Shown here: piece after piece, positions 25,346 to 34,717 of the stretch
Numbering within the stretch: the first letter of the stretch is position 1
How the letters are laid out: every line of letters starts with the position of its first letter
DNA from: an uncultured Prevotella sp.
Lineage (GTDB): Bacteria > Bacteroidota > Bacteroidia > Bacteroidales > Bacteroidaceae
Direction: 5' to 3'
Assembly (NCBI GenBank): GCA_900317685.1
Contig: ONHQ01000004.1
Location: 35,177 to 99,176, forward strand
Length of the DNA stretch: 64,000 bases
Program-made: the position numbers and the translations under genes
Notes under the pieces: model-generated
Told to the model about the DNA's origin: nothing
Seen by the model: only the letters and a program-made list of their open reading frames with translations
Databases searched by the model: none

Positions 25346-28300
25346 TCAACCGTTCAGCAGCAGCTCGTCGAGGATGGCCTTGACGCCTTTGGTGTTGAGT
25401 TGCCGACGGAACTTGACATCGTAGCCGTCCTGGCGCATGGCATTGAAAAACTTCTCGGCACACTCTATCTTCTTGTTCTCGTCCGTGGTTATCTGTGTCT
25501 CGTTGGCGTAGGCCTTCGTCTCAATCACCACATTGAGTTCCTTCGTCCCGTCCATACGCTTGACGACATACATGAAGTCGGGACTGTAGTTGGACGACGC
25601 CACCGTAGGGATGCAGATGCTGTGGGAGGGTATCTTGCCATAAACCACCACCTCGTCGATGTCGGCACGGATGTTTTTCAATTCCAGTTCCGAGTCGTAA
25701 GCGAATGCATCATAGAGATACTTGGCGGGTGGCTGCCCATAGACGCTCTTGCTGCCGATATAGGCCTGCACCACCTCGTCCTTCACGCTTCCGTCGGCAT
25801 TGGTCAGCTTGGTCTCCTTGACCTTGTAGTTGGCTTGCTTGTAGCTCACCATTCCTGTCAGGGCCTCACATTTCCAATCCTCCACAGCCCGGATGAGCCG
25901 CGCCAGCGAATCCTCGTTGAACATCTCATTGGTTATCTCCACGCCTCCCAACGCCACCTCTCTGATGGCCTCGTGCAGGATGTGTGCGGGGATGTTCGTA
26001 CCCTTTGATGCCCTGCGCAGGAAGTCGTTATAGGCGAAATGAATGCCACGGACCGTAATCTCTGCATTGCCCTCCTCTACGATACGGGCAAAGCTCTGTT
26101 CAACGGCCAACTTCTCGCGCGAGGAACTGAGCACCTGCAAGGAGAAGACCTTGTTGTCGCGGATGATGCCGGGCAATGCCTTCTCTATCTGTCCGTCTAT
26201 CTCCTTGTCAAAATAGAGCACATACTTCCGGTTGAGCGTGCTCCACAGGCTGCGAAGCTCTTCGAAGCGGGCCTTGCGGATGGGGACGGTTCCGGTACGC
26301 TTGCTGTTGCGGTTGACGATATGGCTCGGGTTGACGCCACCTGCCAATTGGATAAACTCCGGATATTCGCGCAGCATGTCGTCCAGTCGGTCGGGGATAA
26401 TCTTGGATCGGATGTCAACATAGTTTTTCCGGAGAAGTTCTATAAGGAACTCATTGGGCTCCATGCCCCGCATGCGTGCCACGGCTTCGACGTGGTCGGG
26501 ACGTACCTCCAGGGGCTTGGCCTGGTCGGTGCTGATCTCGCTGTTGATCTCGGCCACGAGCTTATTGGCAAAGTCGCGCTCCGTGAAATCGACGATATAG
26601 TTGAGCATGAACGAATCCTTGGAGATGCGGTTGCCGGCCGAATCGACTGGCAGACGGAGGCCACGGCCCACCTCCTGCAGCTTACTGATCTCCGATCCGC
26701 TCGACCGCAGCTTGCAGATGGTAAACACATTGGGGTTGTCCCATCCCTCCTTGAGCGTCCACTTGGAGAAGAGGAAGCGGAGCACGTTGGGACGGCCCTC
26801 GGCATCGTGGAAGCTGAGCAGCTCCTTCTTGCCGTGGAGGATTACCTTCACCTCCTTGGCGATGTTCTCGTCCGAGTCGTTGTTGTCCTGGGCAAAATAG
26901 CCGGCGCAGGTGCCTTCGAGGTTGTCGAGCGTGGCTTGCAGATAGTCGGCATAGGCAGGCGTATTGGGGCGCGCAAGTTCTTTCCTCACCCTTGCCTCGA
27001 GCAGCCGAAGGAATTTCTGCCGGAGCCATCCGTCGTTGTTGCCCTCGGGCCCACGGAAACTCTCGATGTTGTCGATGAAGAAGAGTGCCAGTGTTTTAAT
27101 GGGCAGTCCCTCACGGCAGAAGTTTGCCCGCTCGGTTTCGAAGTGGCGCATGAGTGCCAGATCGATCATTCCTTCCTGATACGAGGCACTATACTGGTCG
27201 GGGAAGAACTCCTCGCCCACGTGCTTCTCCTGTCCGTTGCTCAGCACAACGGCCTTTGCGCTGATGTTCTCTACGGTCACACCATCAAAATCCTTGTCCA
27301 CGATGCTGAGACTTTCGCCCTTGTGCAAGGTGTGGGTTACGATAGGCTGTTTCTCGCAGATGTACTGCATGTTGACGGAGTCGCCCTTTTGCAGACTAGT
27401 AATCTTCACCTTGCGGTCGGCACGTCGCTTGCCCGGCAGTTCGAGGTGCTCCTTGGCCACGCCCTTGATGAGTCCCTCGTTGAACGACTGGGCGGCATCA
27501 AGGTCATAGACGAGGTTCTGATAGTCCTTCACCCGTCGCTTCTTCTTGCCCTTGCCGATGGTGAACTCCGGGAAGGTGGCGCCATAGCGGAGGACGAGCT
27601 GCGGCTCAAAGTTTTTTATCAGCGCGGCATACGACTTTCCGGTACGGTCCATGCGGTGGGGCTCGTCGATGATGAGTACAGGGCGTGTGTTGCGGATGGC
27701 ATCAGCCGGGCGATAAAATCCGCCCACGGGCTGGTCGTAGTCATCGCGGGTGAGGAGTTTGCCGTTGGCAATGAGCTGGGCATTTAGCACAAGTACGTAA
27801 ATGCGGTTCTTCTGCTGGCTGCTGCCTTGGAAGAAGTGTCTTACCGCTGGAGGCATGTTCTGCCGCCCCTTCTTCTTGTTCTTTTGCGGTTCGAGCAGGC
27901 ATAGCTCTATCTGGGCGTTGTAGTTGCACACATCGGAGAAGTGGTGCATCACCTCTGGGTCGTCGAGAAACGAGGCCGTGCCCGCCTTGATGGGCAGGGT
28001 AGGGACGGCAATGATGAACTTGTTGAGCCCGCATCGCCGATGCAGCTCAAACATCGTGCGGGTATAGACGTAGGTCTTGCCGGTACCCGTCTCCATCTTC
28101 ACGTCCATCGAGAGGTGCGGTGGCAGGTCCTTCAGGGCGGCAGGCATGCTGATGGGGTCGAGGTCTTTCAGAGGACCCCCGGCCGTGTTGAGCAGATGGT
28201 TCTCGCCCTGTACTCCCCGTATGGCGTGCTTGCTGAGGTATGGCCCCAAGAGCGGGTTCTGATGAGTCTGTCGGGAGGTGGTCATGCTCATGGATGCTTC

Positions 28301-28369
28301 CACCACCTTGGCCACAGCCTTGACCGGCTTCAACTGGTGGGAGAGGTCGCTTTCAAGTTTCAGTTCCAT
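25346..28369 (-). CDS. res: Type III restriction endonuclease subunit
   Basis: The ATP-dependent translocase/nuclease subunit of a type III restriction-modification system, 1007 residues from ATG 28369. The superfamily 2 helicase part has Walker A METGTGKT (about 91-98) and the DEPH box in LIIDEPHRMD. A later helicase motif is visible in LQEVGRGLRLP. A PD-(D/E)xK nuclease site near the C-terminus is seen as SPDFMYVV followed by VVIETKA. A TTG six bases upstream, directly after the mod stop, is an alternative start. Full length and intact, it lies immediately downstream of mod. Confidence 0.95.
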   Translation of the reverse strand: MELKLESDLSHQLKPVKAVAKVVEASMSMTTSRQTHQNPLLGPYLSKHAIRGVQGENHLLNTAGGPLKDLDPISMPAALKDLPPHLSMDVKMETGTGKTYVYTRTMFELHRRCGLNKFIIAVPTLPIKAGTASFLDDPEVMHHFSDVCNYNAQIELCLLEPQKNKKKGRQNMPPAVRHFFQGSSQQKNRIYVLVLNAQLIANGKLLTRDDYDQPVGGFYRPADAIRNTRPVLIIDEPHRMDRTGKSYAALIKNFEPQLVLRYGATFPEFTIGKGKKKRRVKDYQNLVYDLDAAQSFNEGLIKGVAKEHLELPGKRRADRKVKITSLQKGDSVNMQYICEKQPIVTHTLHKGESLSIVDKDFDGVTVENISAKAVVLSNGQEKHVGEEFFPDQYSASYQEGMIDLALMRHFETERANFCREGLPIKTLALFFIDNIESFRGPEGNNDGWLRQKFLRLLEARVRKELARPNTPAYADYLQATLDNLEGTCAGYFAQDNNDSDENIAKEVKVILHGKKELLSFHDAEGRPNVLRFLFSKWTLKEGWDNPNVFTICKLRSSGSEISKLQEVGRGLRLPVDSAGNRISKDSFMLNYIVDFTERDFANKLVAEINSEISTDQAKPLEVRPDHVEAVARMRGMEPNEFLIELLRKNYVDIRSKIIPDRLDDMLREYPEFIQLAGGVNPSHIVNRNSKRTGTVPIRKARFEELRSLWSTLNRKYVLYFDKEIDGQIEKALPGIIRDNKVFSLQVLSSSREKLAVEQSFARIVEEGNAEITVRGIHFAYNDFLRRASKGTNIPAHILHEAIREVALGGVEITNEMFNEDSLARLIRAVEDWKCEALTGMVSYKQANYKVKETKLTNADGSVKDEVVQAYIGSKSVYGQPPAKYLYDAFAYDSELELKNIRADIDEVVVYGKIPSHSICIPTVASSNYSPDFMYVVKRMDGTKELNVVIETKAYANETQITTDENKKIECAEKFFNAMRQDGYDVKFRRQLNTKGVKAILDELLLNG

Positions 28370-28375
28370 AGCCAA

Positions 28376-30262
28376 TCAATATCTAACGTCAATGTTTACC
28401 GAGAGCGACTTGTTGCCGTCTTTCAGCGTGCGGAGATTCTTCTGCAGTTCTTCCCTGGTCTTGAAGCCGAAGCTGTAGCCGAAGATCACAATGTTCATGG
28501 GCGAGAACTCCTCACCGTTGTATTTGTCCATGAGCGCCACGATGCTGTTGGCGTCGAACGTGCTGTCGGAGCCGATCAGATAGAGGTGGTTGCGCATCCA
28601 GTAAGCCTTGTAGTTGCCCAACATGAGCGTCTCGGCATTGTCGGTCAGCCCGTAGCCGTCGCGCTCGAGCCATGTGCGCAGGATGGTGTCCTCACCGAAG
28701 TCGTCAACCGTGATGCTGGGCATGATGTCCGTCTTGGGGTCAAACTTCTCCATCAGCATCAAGGCATCCTCCTTCGGCTCCTCCAAGGTGTAGTGCTTGA
28801 AGCCTAAGTCGCCCGCAAAGAGCGGGTTGTCGGCCTTGATCTTCTTGGCCGCACGACGGATGCGCTCCATGCCAATCTGGTCAATGGTGCGATAGCCTGC
28901 CTTGTAAGCATCTGAATTCTCAGAATATTTCTCTTGTATTTGAACGAGGATATAATGTAAATTCTGATGTGTAGCCTCCAACTCCATTACGGCTTGTGCT
29001 GTTGTAGCAGAACCCGAGAAGAAGTCCAGGCAGATAATATCATCCTCATTGCTCGGAGCTATTCCTTGCTCTATGATTTGCCTTATATAATCTACTGGTT
29101 TGGGGAAGTCGAAGTAGTCATTTCCATCGAACAGTTCTATCAATTCCCTTGTTCCCTGACTGCTGTAAACGGTATCAAAGAATGTGCTGAATCCGGTAAA
29201 TTCACTTTGTACATCTTTGAGGAATTTCTTTCTTCGTGGTCTTCCCGTTTCCGAACTTGGAAATAAGACTTCATTGTTAGCGATAAGTTCTGCCATTCGC
29301 GACCGCTCATATCGCCATCCAGTCGGTGGGCATTTATAAGTAATTCCAGTTTGTGGATTAGTCAGGTCATAATGCAGGTTGGGTCGTTGAGACTCCGTTG
29401 CCAAGCCAACCATGTTATCACTCATCCAATCTCCTCTTGGGTCATTATCGGGATTTGAATATTTAGATTTATCAGAAAACTTTCCTCTGATTCTTGCAGT
29501 TTCTTCGCGCCCATAGCAAAGTAAATAATCCTGATCGCTGGATGCCCCATTTGTAGTTCTGCTATCCACTTGTTGTCTCTTTTTCCAAAGGAAAGTTGCC
29601 ACAAAGCAATCCTCCCCGAATATCTCATCGCACAATTCTTTGAGATTTGCCTGCTCATTATCGTCGATGGAGATGAAAATGACGCCATTCTTTGTGAGCA
29701 GGTCGCGCGCGAAGGTGAGTCGTGGGAGCATGAAGGTGAGCCAGGCGGCATGGCTGGCGCTTCCCCGCTTGGTCATCGAGAGAATGCGCCCGGCACGCTC
29801 CTCGTCGATGTCGAGACGCTCGGCAAGTGCCTGGGGCGTGAAGTTGAACTTGTCGTTATATACAAAGCCGTCGCTGCCCGTGTTGTAAGGAGGGTCGATG
29901 TAGATCACCTTCACTTTGCCATAATACGACTTCACCAAGTGCTGCAAGGCATCAAGGTTGTCGCCGCTGATATAGACGTTCTTGCTGTCGTGGTTCTCGG
30001 GCAGGGCGTTGTGTTCGTTGTCGGGGCGGATGATGGTCGTGGTGTCCATGTTGGTCAGCATGCGCGCGTAGTTCTTACCCAAGAAGGTGAAGCCGGAGGT
30101 CTCGTCAGTCACCTCGGTGTCGCCGGGCAGCGAGGCCTTGAAGCGCTCGATGTCGAACTTCCCGTCGGCTGTGAAGCACTGTGGGAAGAATTCGTGCAGG
30201 GCCTCCATCTCCCTTTGTCCGGCATGAGCCGACTCATTGGCTGTGATGATGTCTTTTATCAT
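28376..30262 (-). CDS. mod: Type III DNA methyltransferase (modification subunit)
   Basis: An N6-adenine methyltransferase of the beta class, 628 residues, that sets sequence specificity for the type III system. The catalytic DPPY is at 123-126 (YIDPPYNTGS). The SAM-binding motif lies later, in LDFFSGSATTAQAV (about 428), the order expected for this class. The region between them (about 220-420) is the target-recognition domain. Its DNA (about 28,920-29,640) is visibly more AT-rich than the flanks, suggesting a swapped recognition domain. No simple-sequence repeat for phase variation was seen. It has a promoter at 30305-30312. Confidence 0.95.
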   Translation of the reverse strand: MIKDIITANESAHAGQREMEALHEFFPQCFTADGKFDIERFKASLPGDTEVTDETSGFTFLGKNYARMLTNMDTTTIIRPDNEHNALPENHDSKNVYISGDNLDALQHLVKSYYGKVKVIYIDPPYNTGSDGFVYNDKFNFTPQALAERLDIDEERAGRILSMTKRGSASHAAWLTFMLPRLTFARDLLTKNGVIFISIDDNEQANLKELCDEIFGEDCFVATFLWKKRQQVDSRTTNGASSDQDYLLCYGREETARIRGKFSDKSKYSNPDNDPRGDWMSDNMVGLATESQRPNLHYDLTNPQTGITYKCPPTGWRYERSRMAELIANNEVLFPSSETGRPRRKKFLKDVQSEFTGFSTFFDTVYSSQGTRELIELFDGNDYFDFPKPVDYIRQIIEQGIAPSNEDDIICLDFFSGSATTAQAVMELEATHQNLHYILVQIQEKYSENSDAYKAGYRTIDQIGMERIRRAAKKIKADNPLFAGDLGFKHYTLEEPKEDALMLMEKFDPKTDIMPSITVDDFGEDTILRTWLERDGYGLTDNAETLMLGNYKAYWMRNHLYLIGSDSTFDANSIVALMDKYNGEEFSPMNIVIFGYSFGFKTREELQKNLRTLKDGNKSLSVNIDVRY

Positions 30263-30304
30263 TGTTGTGTCTTTGTTCTAACGGCTGTTTTATGTTTCAA
30301 TCTA

Positions 30305-30312
30305 CAAAAATA
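30305..30312 (-). promoter_or_regulatory. Promoter -7 element, mod-res operon
   Basis: TATTTTTG on the minus strand, 42 bases before ATG 30262. Confidence 0.6.
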
Positions 30313-30821
30313 CACAAAGATTTCCATTCATCAAAGCCTTAAAGTGGAAAATGTTCGCTATTTGCTCCTAAGCCCCCCGTATGCTATCCCATGACAGTCC
30401 GAATGAGTCTTTTTTATTTCCTCGGGATGCAGTAAAATTTTCCTCGGGAGGAAATAAAACCAGGGTCTTCTGAGGGGGGCTATAGAAGTAGCAGATTGTA
30501 GAGGCCGGATGGTTGCAAAGTTGCATGGTTGCATGCCTGATTTATTATATACGCATGTGGGCGTGAGCTCTGCTTCCCTCTAAAGCCCCTACTAATACTT
30601 TATTTTTTTATTTCTTAGGAAGGATGTATATATAGGTATCGCGCGTGCGCGATATATAAGGTGCATTTTGAGTTAGAAGTTGTTTGAGTTAGGAATTAGG
30701 AGTTAGGAGCGTGGAAAGAGTGTAGGCTATGTTTTTAAGAGTTAACCAGGCAACCTTGCAACCAAGCTCTCTAAACCCTTAATCCAGCCGCTCAAACTCC
30801 TAATTCCTAACTCTCATCTTT
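30313..30821. other. Noncoding spacer with repeats and a palindrome
   Basis: This stretch of about 510 bp between the mod promoter and the ABC ATPase gene holds no gene. It contains a near-perfect palindrome TATCGCGC-GT-GCGCGATA at 30637-30654 and GAGTTAGG-type repeats at 30680-30712 with an inverted counterpart at 30798-30815. CTCGGGA-type short repeats lie near 30,420-30,445. Nothing else is recognisable. Confidence 0.6.
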
Positions 30822-32555
30822 CTATCCCTTATTCTTGATATACCATGCCGACTGCTCTATGCGGAGGAGGCGGTCATTAAGCCGGAGGGTCTGAACGATG
30901 TACTTGGGCTGTCGGAGCGGTTCGGGCATCTTGTCGGATAGCATGGCCACGATGAACTGGGTGTCATGGCGCTCCTCCACATACTTTGCCGCAAGTTCCA
31001 GTTGGTTATTTGAGAGCAGCTCTTTCTTGTCGTTGAGGATGAAGTGGAGACACGGAATCTTCTCGGCATCGGCAAATGGGATGTAGGCCAAGTCGAAGCA
31101 CATGATTTCGCCCTGCTTCTTGCCGGTGCTGAAACTGTCGTTGTCGACGGGCATGAACTCATAGTATTTTTTACCGCCCTTGTCGTGTATGTCGTATGCC
31201 ATGAGCGCATCCACACCATAAATCCGCCGGGAAACGGTAGAGAAGTATGCGTTGAATTTATCCAATTGCTTTTGCACAAGCGCCTGATGTGCTTTGGAGT
31301 AGAGCCCTTCGTTGATGGCATCGAGCCTGGCCTGTTTCTCGCTGATGCGGTCAGCGACATCCTGAAGTTGGCTGACGCTATGTTCCAGCTCGCCTTTCTC
31401 CTGGTACTTCAGATTCAGGTCGGTCAGAATCTTGTCGAAGGTCTCGTAGGAGACCGAGAGGTTGAGCATCTTCTTCAGTTCAAGCTCCTCGTCACGCAAT
31501 CTGAAAATGTCGGCCTTGCAGGCGTCGATGTCCGAGTTGAGTTGTGGCAGCTCGTCGTCGATGAATAGTGAACGGCGGGCAAGCATCTCGTTGTGGAAGG
31601 TGAGCAGCTGCTCGAAGGTGTGGTGCAACTTCTGGTTGAAAGCCTTGGCCTGCTCATAGATGGCGCGCACCTGGTCGGCGTTGGCTTTGGCCTTTTGCTG
31701 TTTCATCTCCTCAGTAGCCTCCAGTATCAAATCCCGGCGCACTTGCAGACTGCCCAACTCTGCGCCCAACCTGCCGAGCTGACTCTTGACGAAGGCCATG
31801 CGGTCGAGATCCGCCTCAAAGTCGGGATTGACACTCAGGATGTTTTTCTGTGCCTCAAGCCTTTCGATATCTTTGTCAACCATGGCGAGTCTCGCCTTTT
31901 GCGAGCCCAATTCCCCTTCCTTTTCGAGTCGATTGCGGAAGGTCTCATCGTCATGGATGCTCCTTCTCAACTCTACTTTGGCCTTTATCTTTTTAGTATC
32001 GGCCCCAAACATAAACAGATGGAGCGCCTCATATTCTTCACCCCGTGCAAAACTCGTGGGGAAGGTTTGCATCACGCTATTGAGCTTGTCGTCATCGATA
32101 CGAAGGGAATGGGAAATGATTTGGCGGAAGGAAGGCTTTGTGATCTGAATGCCCCAAAAGGCTTGCTGCAAGTGCAGGGCGAGATCCTTTGACACGACGG
32201 CCTTACCGTTGATTTCGCAGACGGCATTTCTACCCCTGCCGAAGCCTCTGCGAATGCAAACCTGGCGCTCAGGTTTTAACAGGGAGTCCTGCAAGTGTAA
32301 TTCCACGGTGACACATGTTTCTTGAAGAAACCGTTTCACCAGGTCATTGGTGCTTTTGTCAGTGGAATAAACCTTCTGAGGCTCACCGCCAAGGCAGAAG
32401 TCTATGAGTCGGAGCAAGGTGGTCTTACCCACGTTGTTGCCCGTGTCGGCCGTTTCGCCTTGCGTCTCATCGACGATGAAGTTCATTCCTAAGCGGAAGT
32501 CAATCTGACGGATGAGACCATCTTCATTGGTTATTTTCAGTTGTTTGAGGAACAT
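30822..32555 (-). CDS. SMC-like ABC ATPase (DUF2326 type) of an ABC-3C-like system
   Basis: A 577-residue ATPase of the RecN/SMC-like ABC group. Walker A is GNNVGKTT at 39-46. Long coiled-coil arms occupy about 200-420. The C-terminal part (MCFDLAYIPFADAEKIPCLHF, split at ALA, then a conserved LNDKKELL region) fits DUF2326, the ATPase of ABC three-component systems. These are predicted biological-conflict systems in which the ATPase works with a small middle component and a CTD-bearing protein. It overlaps the middle-component gene by 19 bases and is last in the operon. Confidence 0.85.
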   Translation of the reverse strand: MFLKQLKITNEDGLIRQIDFRLGMNFIVDETQGETADTGNNVGKTTLLRLIDFCLGGEPQKVYSTDKSTNDLVKRFLQETCVTVELHLQDSLLKPERQVCIRRGFGRGRNAVCEINGKAVVSKDLALHLQQAFWGIQITKPSFRQIISHSLRIDDDKLNSVMQTFPTSFARGEEYEALHLFMFGADTKKIKAKVELRRSIHDDETFRNRLEKEGELGSQKARLAMVDKDIERLEAQKNILSVNPDFEADLDRMAFVKSQLGRLGAELGSLQVRRDLILEATEEMKQQKAKANADQVRAIYEQAKAFNQKLHHTFEQLLTFHNEMLARRSLFIDDELPQLNSDIDACKADIFRLRDEELELKKMLNLSVSYETFDKILTDLNLKYQEKGELEHSVSQLQDVADRISEKQARLDAINEGLYSKAHQALVQKQLDKFNAYFSTVSRRIYGVDALMAYDIHDKGGKKYYEFMPVDNDSFSTGKKQGEIMCFDLAYIPFADAEKIPCLHFILNDKKELLSNNQLELAAKYVEERHDTQFIVAMLSDKMPEPLRQPKYIVQTLRLNDRLLRIEQSAWYIKNKG

Positions 32556-32770
32556 AATGCGATTGTTTCGTTGGTGATGGTGATGGCATTGATGAGATAG
32601 AGCCAGTCGAGACAGAGCGTGAACATGGAGAAGCTCATGCGCCTGACTCGCCTCACCTCGACGTATAGGTCGGCGAGCGAGAGTTCATGGTCGCGCAGCA
32701 GCACGCCAAGGACATAGGCCGCGTTGAGATAGACGAAGTTGTCGGGTGAAATGTTCTTGTCGATCAGCAT
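32537..32770 (-). CDS. Middle component of an ABC-3C-like system
   Basis: A 77-residue small protein between the CTD protein and the ATPase. It starts MLIDKNISPDNFVYLNAAYV and continues with helices ending in LDWLYLINAIT. The size, the opening and the position fit the ABC-3C middle components (MC6-like, by memory), which look like degenerate winged helices. It overlaps the upstream gene by 7 bases and the downstream ATPase by 19, so translation is coupled. It probably bridges the ATPase and the CTD protein. Confidence 0.75.
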   Translation of the reverse strand: MLIDKNISPDNFVYLNAAYVLGVLLRDHELSLADLYVEVRRVRRMSFSMFTLCLDWLYLINAITITNETIALCSSNN

Positions 32771-33348
32771 GGCTCCTCCTTTGGTTTTTCAAAAATCTCA
32801 CAGTTGATGAAAGCATCCACCAGCACAATTTTCACGTTGTCCTCAAGCACTTCCTGTTCCATGTCTTCATTGAGCGTGTGGTCCTGCGACACCTTGCCGA
32901 CCATCAGGTCCTTCAAATGGTCGAAGAGTTCGTCGCCATGAAACGAGTCTGCCAGCCGCCGGTATTCGCTATGGAGAAAGCGCATGACCCTGACTCTCTT
33001 GTTTTTTCCTTGCTTGTCAAACTCATCATAGATTCTTTGCAGGTCGGCTGAGTAGGGCGTGTAGCATTTTATTTCCTCCTCCCATCGCTTCAGATCGTTG
33101 AGCCGGATTTTGCTTGGGATGTAAAACAATGCGGTATCGAATTCCGTCACCGCCTCCTTCTCCTCGTCACAGTCAGCCAGCTTGTTGATGATCTTTGTGA
33201 GGATCATGGGACGGGGTGATATGGTTGGCGGATTGATGTATTGGATAAGGGTTTTTAAGTTCGGGTTAACGTTTTCGGCATGATGAATTTTGGTTTCTTC
33301 GAACAGATTGTGGTGCCCCGGGTCGCCACTGATAGACAGTTGATTCAT
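32764..33348 (-). CDS. ABC-3C CTD protein with N-terminal beta motif
   Basis: A 194-residue protein. Residues about 1-37 form a short motif (ISGDPGHHNLFEETKIH, then NVNPNLKTLIQY). The rest is helical and ends in VKIVLVDAFINCEIFEKP, closely matching the C-terminal domain of ABC three-component systems. No enzymatic domain is attached, so it may act as an adaptor that recruits a partner through the N-terminal motif. The upstream neighbour carries the same motif at the same place. It overlaps that gene by 4 bases and the middle component by 7. Confidence 0.82.
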   Translation of the reverse strand: MNQLSISGDPGHHNLFEETKIHHAENVNPNLKTLIQYINPPTISPRPMILTKIINKLADCDEEKEAVTEFDTALFYIPSKIRLNDLKRWEEEIKCYTPYSADLQRIYDEFDKQGKNKRVRVMRFLHSEYRRLADSFHGDELFDHLKDLMVGKVSQDHTLNEDMEQEVLEDNVKIVLVDAFINCEIFEKPKEEPC

Positions 33349-33923
33349 ATCTTTCGGTTTGGGTACGTTTTTATGAGGTTGATTATAGCTTGGTGCATGT
33401 CATTATCTGGGATGGTATAACTCAACTGTCGGCGAATGGAAGAATCTACGCCTTTTTCTTCCAGTGCTCTGGCAAGAGTTGCGTCTTTCTCTTGTTTGAT
33501 AATGCCTTTCTCCCTAAGGAGATGCATGATGTGGGCGATTAAATAGCCGTTAAAAGGCCAATCTTGATGGCCATGATCATATATTTTTGCGCTGACCTCC
33601 GGCAGATCAATGATGGCATCCCACAGTTGATCGTATCGGTCGCGCCAATCAGCTGTCACATAGTTAGGTGAGAGCTGATTCACATAGTCCTTAATCTGCT
33701 TGCGGAGCTGGCTGCGTTGCTCTTCACTCAGAGGTTGGCTTTTGGCATTATGCTGATTAGACTCGGCAACCTCCCTTGGAGGATTGCCGGAGGCGGGTTG
33801 CTTTCCATCGTAGTAGTTCTGTACTACGGTGGTGGCATTGGGGTTGTAGTTGTTTACATAGCCGATGTGGACTTCGCTGAAAGTGTTTCCTGTCCCAGGA
33901 TTTCCCGTGATTTCAATTTTCAT
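33345..33923 (-). CDS. Putative effector sharing the N-terminal motif of the CTD protein
   Basis: A 192-residue protein of unknown fold. Residues 5-21 (ITGNPGTGNTFSEVHIG) and 25-36 (NYNPNATTVVQN) align without gaps to the same stretch of the next gene's product: I, G, P, G, N, F, E, I, N, N-P-N, T and Q are identical and most others conservative. A proline/glutamine-rich linker follows (about 37-65). The remaining helical domain (about 68-192) has WRDRYDQLWDAIIDLPEVS and matches no family I recognise. By analogy with motif-paired systems it is a candidate effector or sensor of the ABC-3C-like unit. It begins 14 bases after the antitoxin stop. Confidence 0.65.
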   Translation of the reverse strand: MKIEITGNPGTGNTFSEVHIGYVNNYNPNATTVVQNYYDGKQPASGNPPREVAESNQHNAKSQPLSEEQRSQLRKQIKDYVNQLSPNYVTADWRDRYDQLWDAIIDLPEVSAKIYDHGHQDWPFNGYLIAHIMHLLREKGIIKQEKDATLARALEEKGVDSSIRRQLSYTIPDNDMHQAIINLIKTYPNRKI

Positions 33924-33937
33924 CTTTCTTGTTCGGC

Positions 33938-34213
33938 TTATAGATTTTTGGGTGTAACAATGAGTGACTTGCCAAAAAAAGAGGACAACATGGCTAACGT
34001 CTTAATTGTAAAATTATGCTGTCCGCTGAGCCATTTTGTTACCTCACTCGGCTTCTTGCCAAGCGCGTCAGCAAACTGCTTTTTGGTCAGCCCTTTTTCG
34101 AGCATGAGCTTGTTAATCTCATCTGCTATTGCAAAGGAGAGATCAACCTCGGTCATCACATCCTTGGGGACTCGTGAGACCATTTGCTGGAATGAAGTAG
34201 TCATCGTTCTCAT
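33938..34213 (-). CDS. XRE-type antitoxin (HigA-like)
   Basis: A 91-residue protein with one helix-turn-helix of the XRE/Cro type (LTKKQFADALGKKPSEVTKW). It starts at ATG 34213, overlapping the toxin stop by four bases (ATGA). The toxin-first gene order and the sizes fit HigBA-like pairs. It probably neutralises the toxin and represses the promoter at 34718-34725. The ABC-3C-like genes follow 14 bases downstream, so it may control them too. Confidence 0.85.
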   Translation of the reverse strand: MRTMTTSFQQMVSRVPKDVMTEVDLSFAIADEINKLMLEKGLTKKQFADALGKKPSEVTKWLSGQHNFTIKTLAMLSSFFGKSLIVTPKNL

Positions 34214-34680
34214 AATTCGAAAATATTATCAGTTTCAATATGTTTTTCCGTTATTCTAACAGTTCCTTTATCTGTTCCCTCTTTAAGAAGTCTTTCAAAC
34301 TTTTGTAAATCCAAGACACACCCACGGAGCGTATCATTCTCATCATAGGTTCGAGTTGTCTTCACGTCACCATTGCCCAAGACCAATATTTTATCAGACA
34401 GGCGAAGGCAATACAGACGCAGTTTTGATTTTACTACGGGCAACGCAACCACATGGTCTGACATTCTACCCTCGGGACGGAAGTAGCGCTCGAAAGCACC
34501 ATTTGTAGCTATCTTGTTGATGAAAGCTACTATCCGCATGAGATCAGGGTTGTACTCAGCATCATCTTTAAACTTGTTGTAGAAGCGTTCAAACTCACTC
34601 TCATCTTCTGAAAGGAACTGAATGCTATAAACAGTACAATTGTCTGTCTCATTGACAAGAACTAAGTCCAATTCACGCAT
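34210..34680 (-). CDS. HigB-like toxin of a toxin-antitoxin pair
   Basis: A 156-residue protein preceding the XRE gene. The central part (LRLYCLRLSDKILVLGNGD, continuing KTTRTYDEN) matches the core strand pattern of RelE/HigB-like toxins of Bacteroidetes. These are usually longer than enterobacterial HigB. The catalytic residues cannot be assigned with certainty. It is the first gene of a six-gene overlapping operon leading into the ABC-3C-like genes. The start ATG 34680 is 38 bases after the promoter. Confidence 0.72.
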   Translation of the reverse strand: MRELDLVLVNETDNCTVYSIQFLSEDESEFERFYNKFKDDAEYNPDLMRIVAFINKIATNGAFERYFRPEGRMSDHVVALPVVKSKLRLYCLRLSDKILVLGNGDVKTTRTYDENDTLRGCVLDLQKFERLLKEGTDKGTVRITEKHIETDNIFEL

Positions 34681-34717
34681 ACCTCTTTGTTTTATAAGTT
34701 CTTAGCTGTTTATATTG

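Noticed and set aside
26039-27787. 582-codon plus-strand open frame inside res
   Set aside because: Shadow of the type III restriction gene on the other strand; no recognisable motif, signal or promoter.
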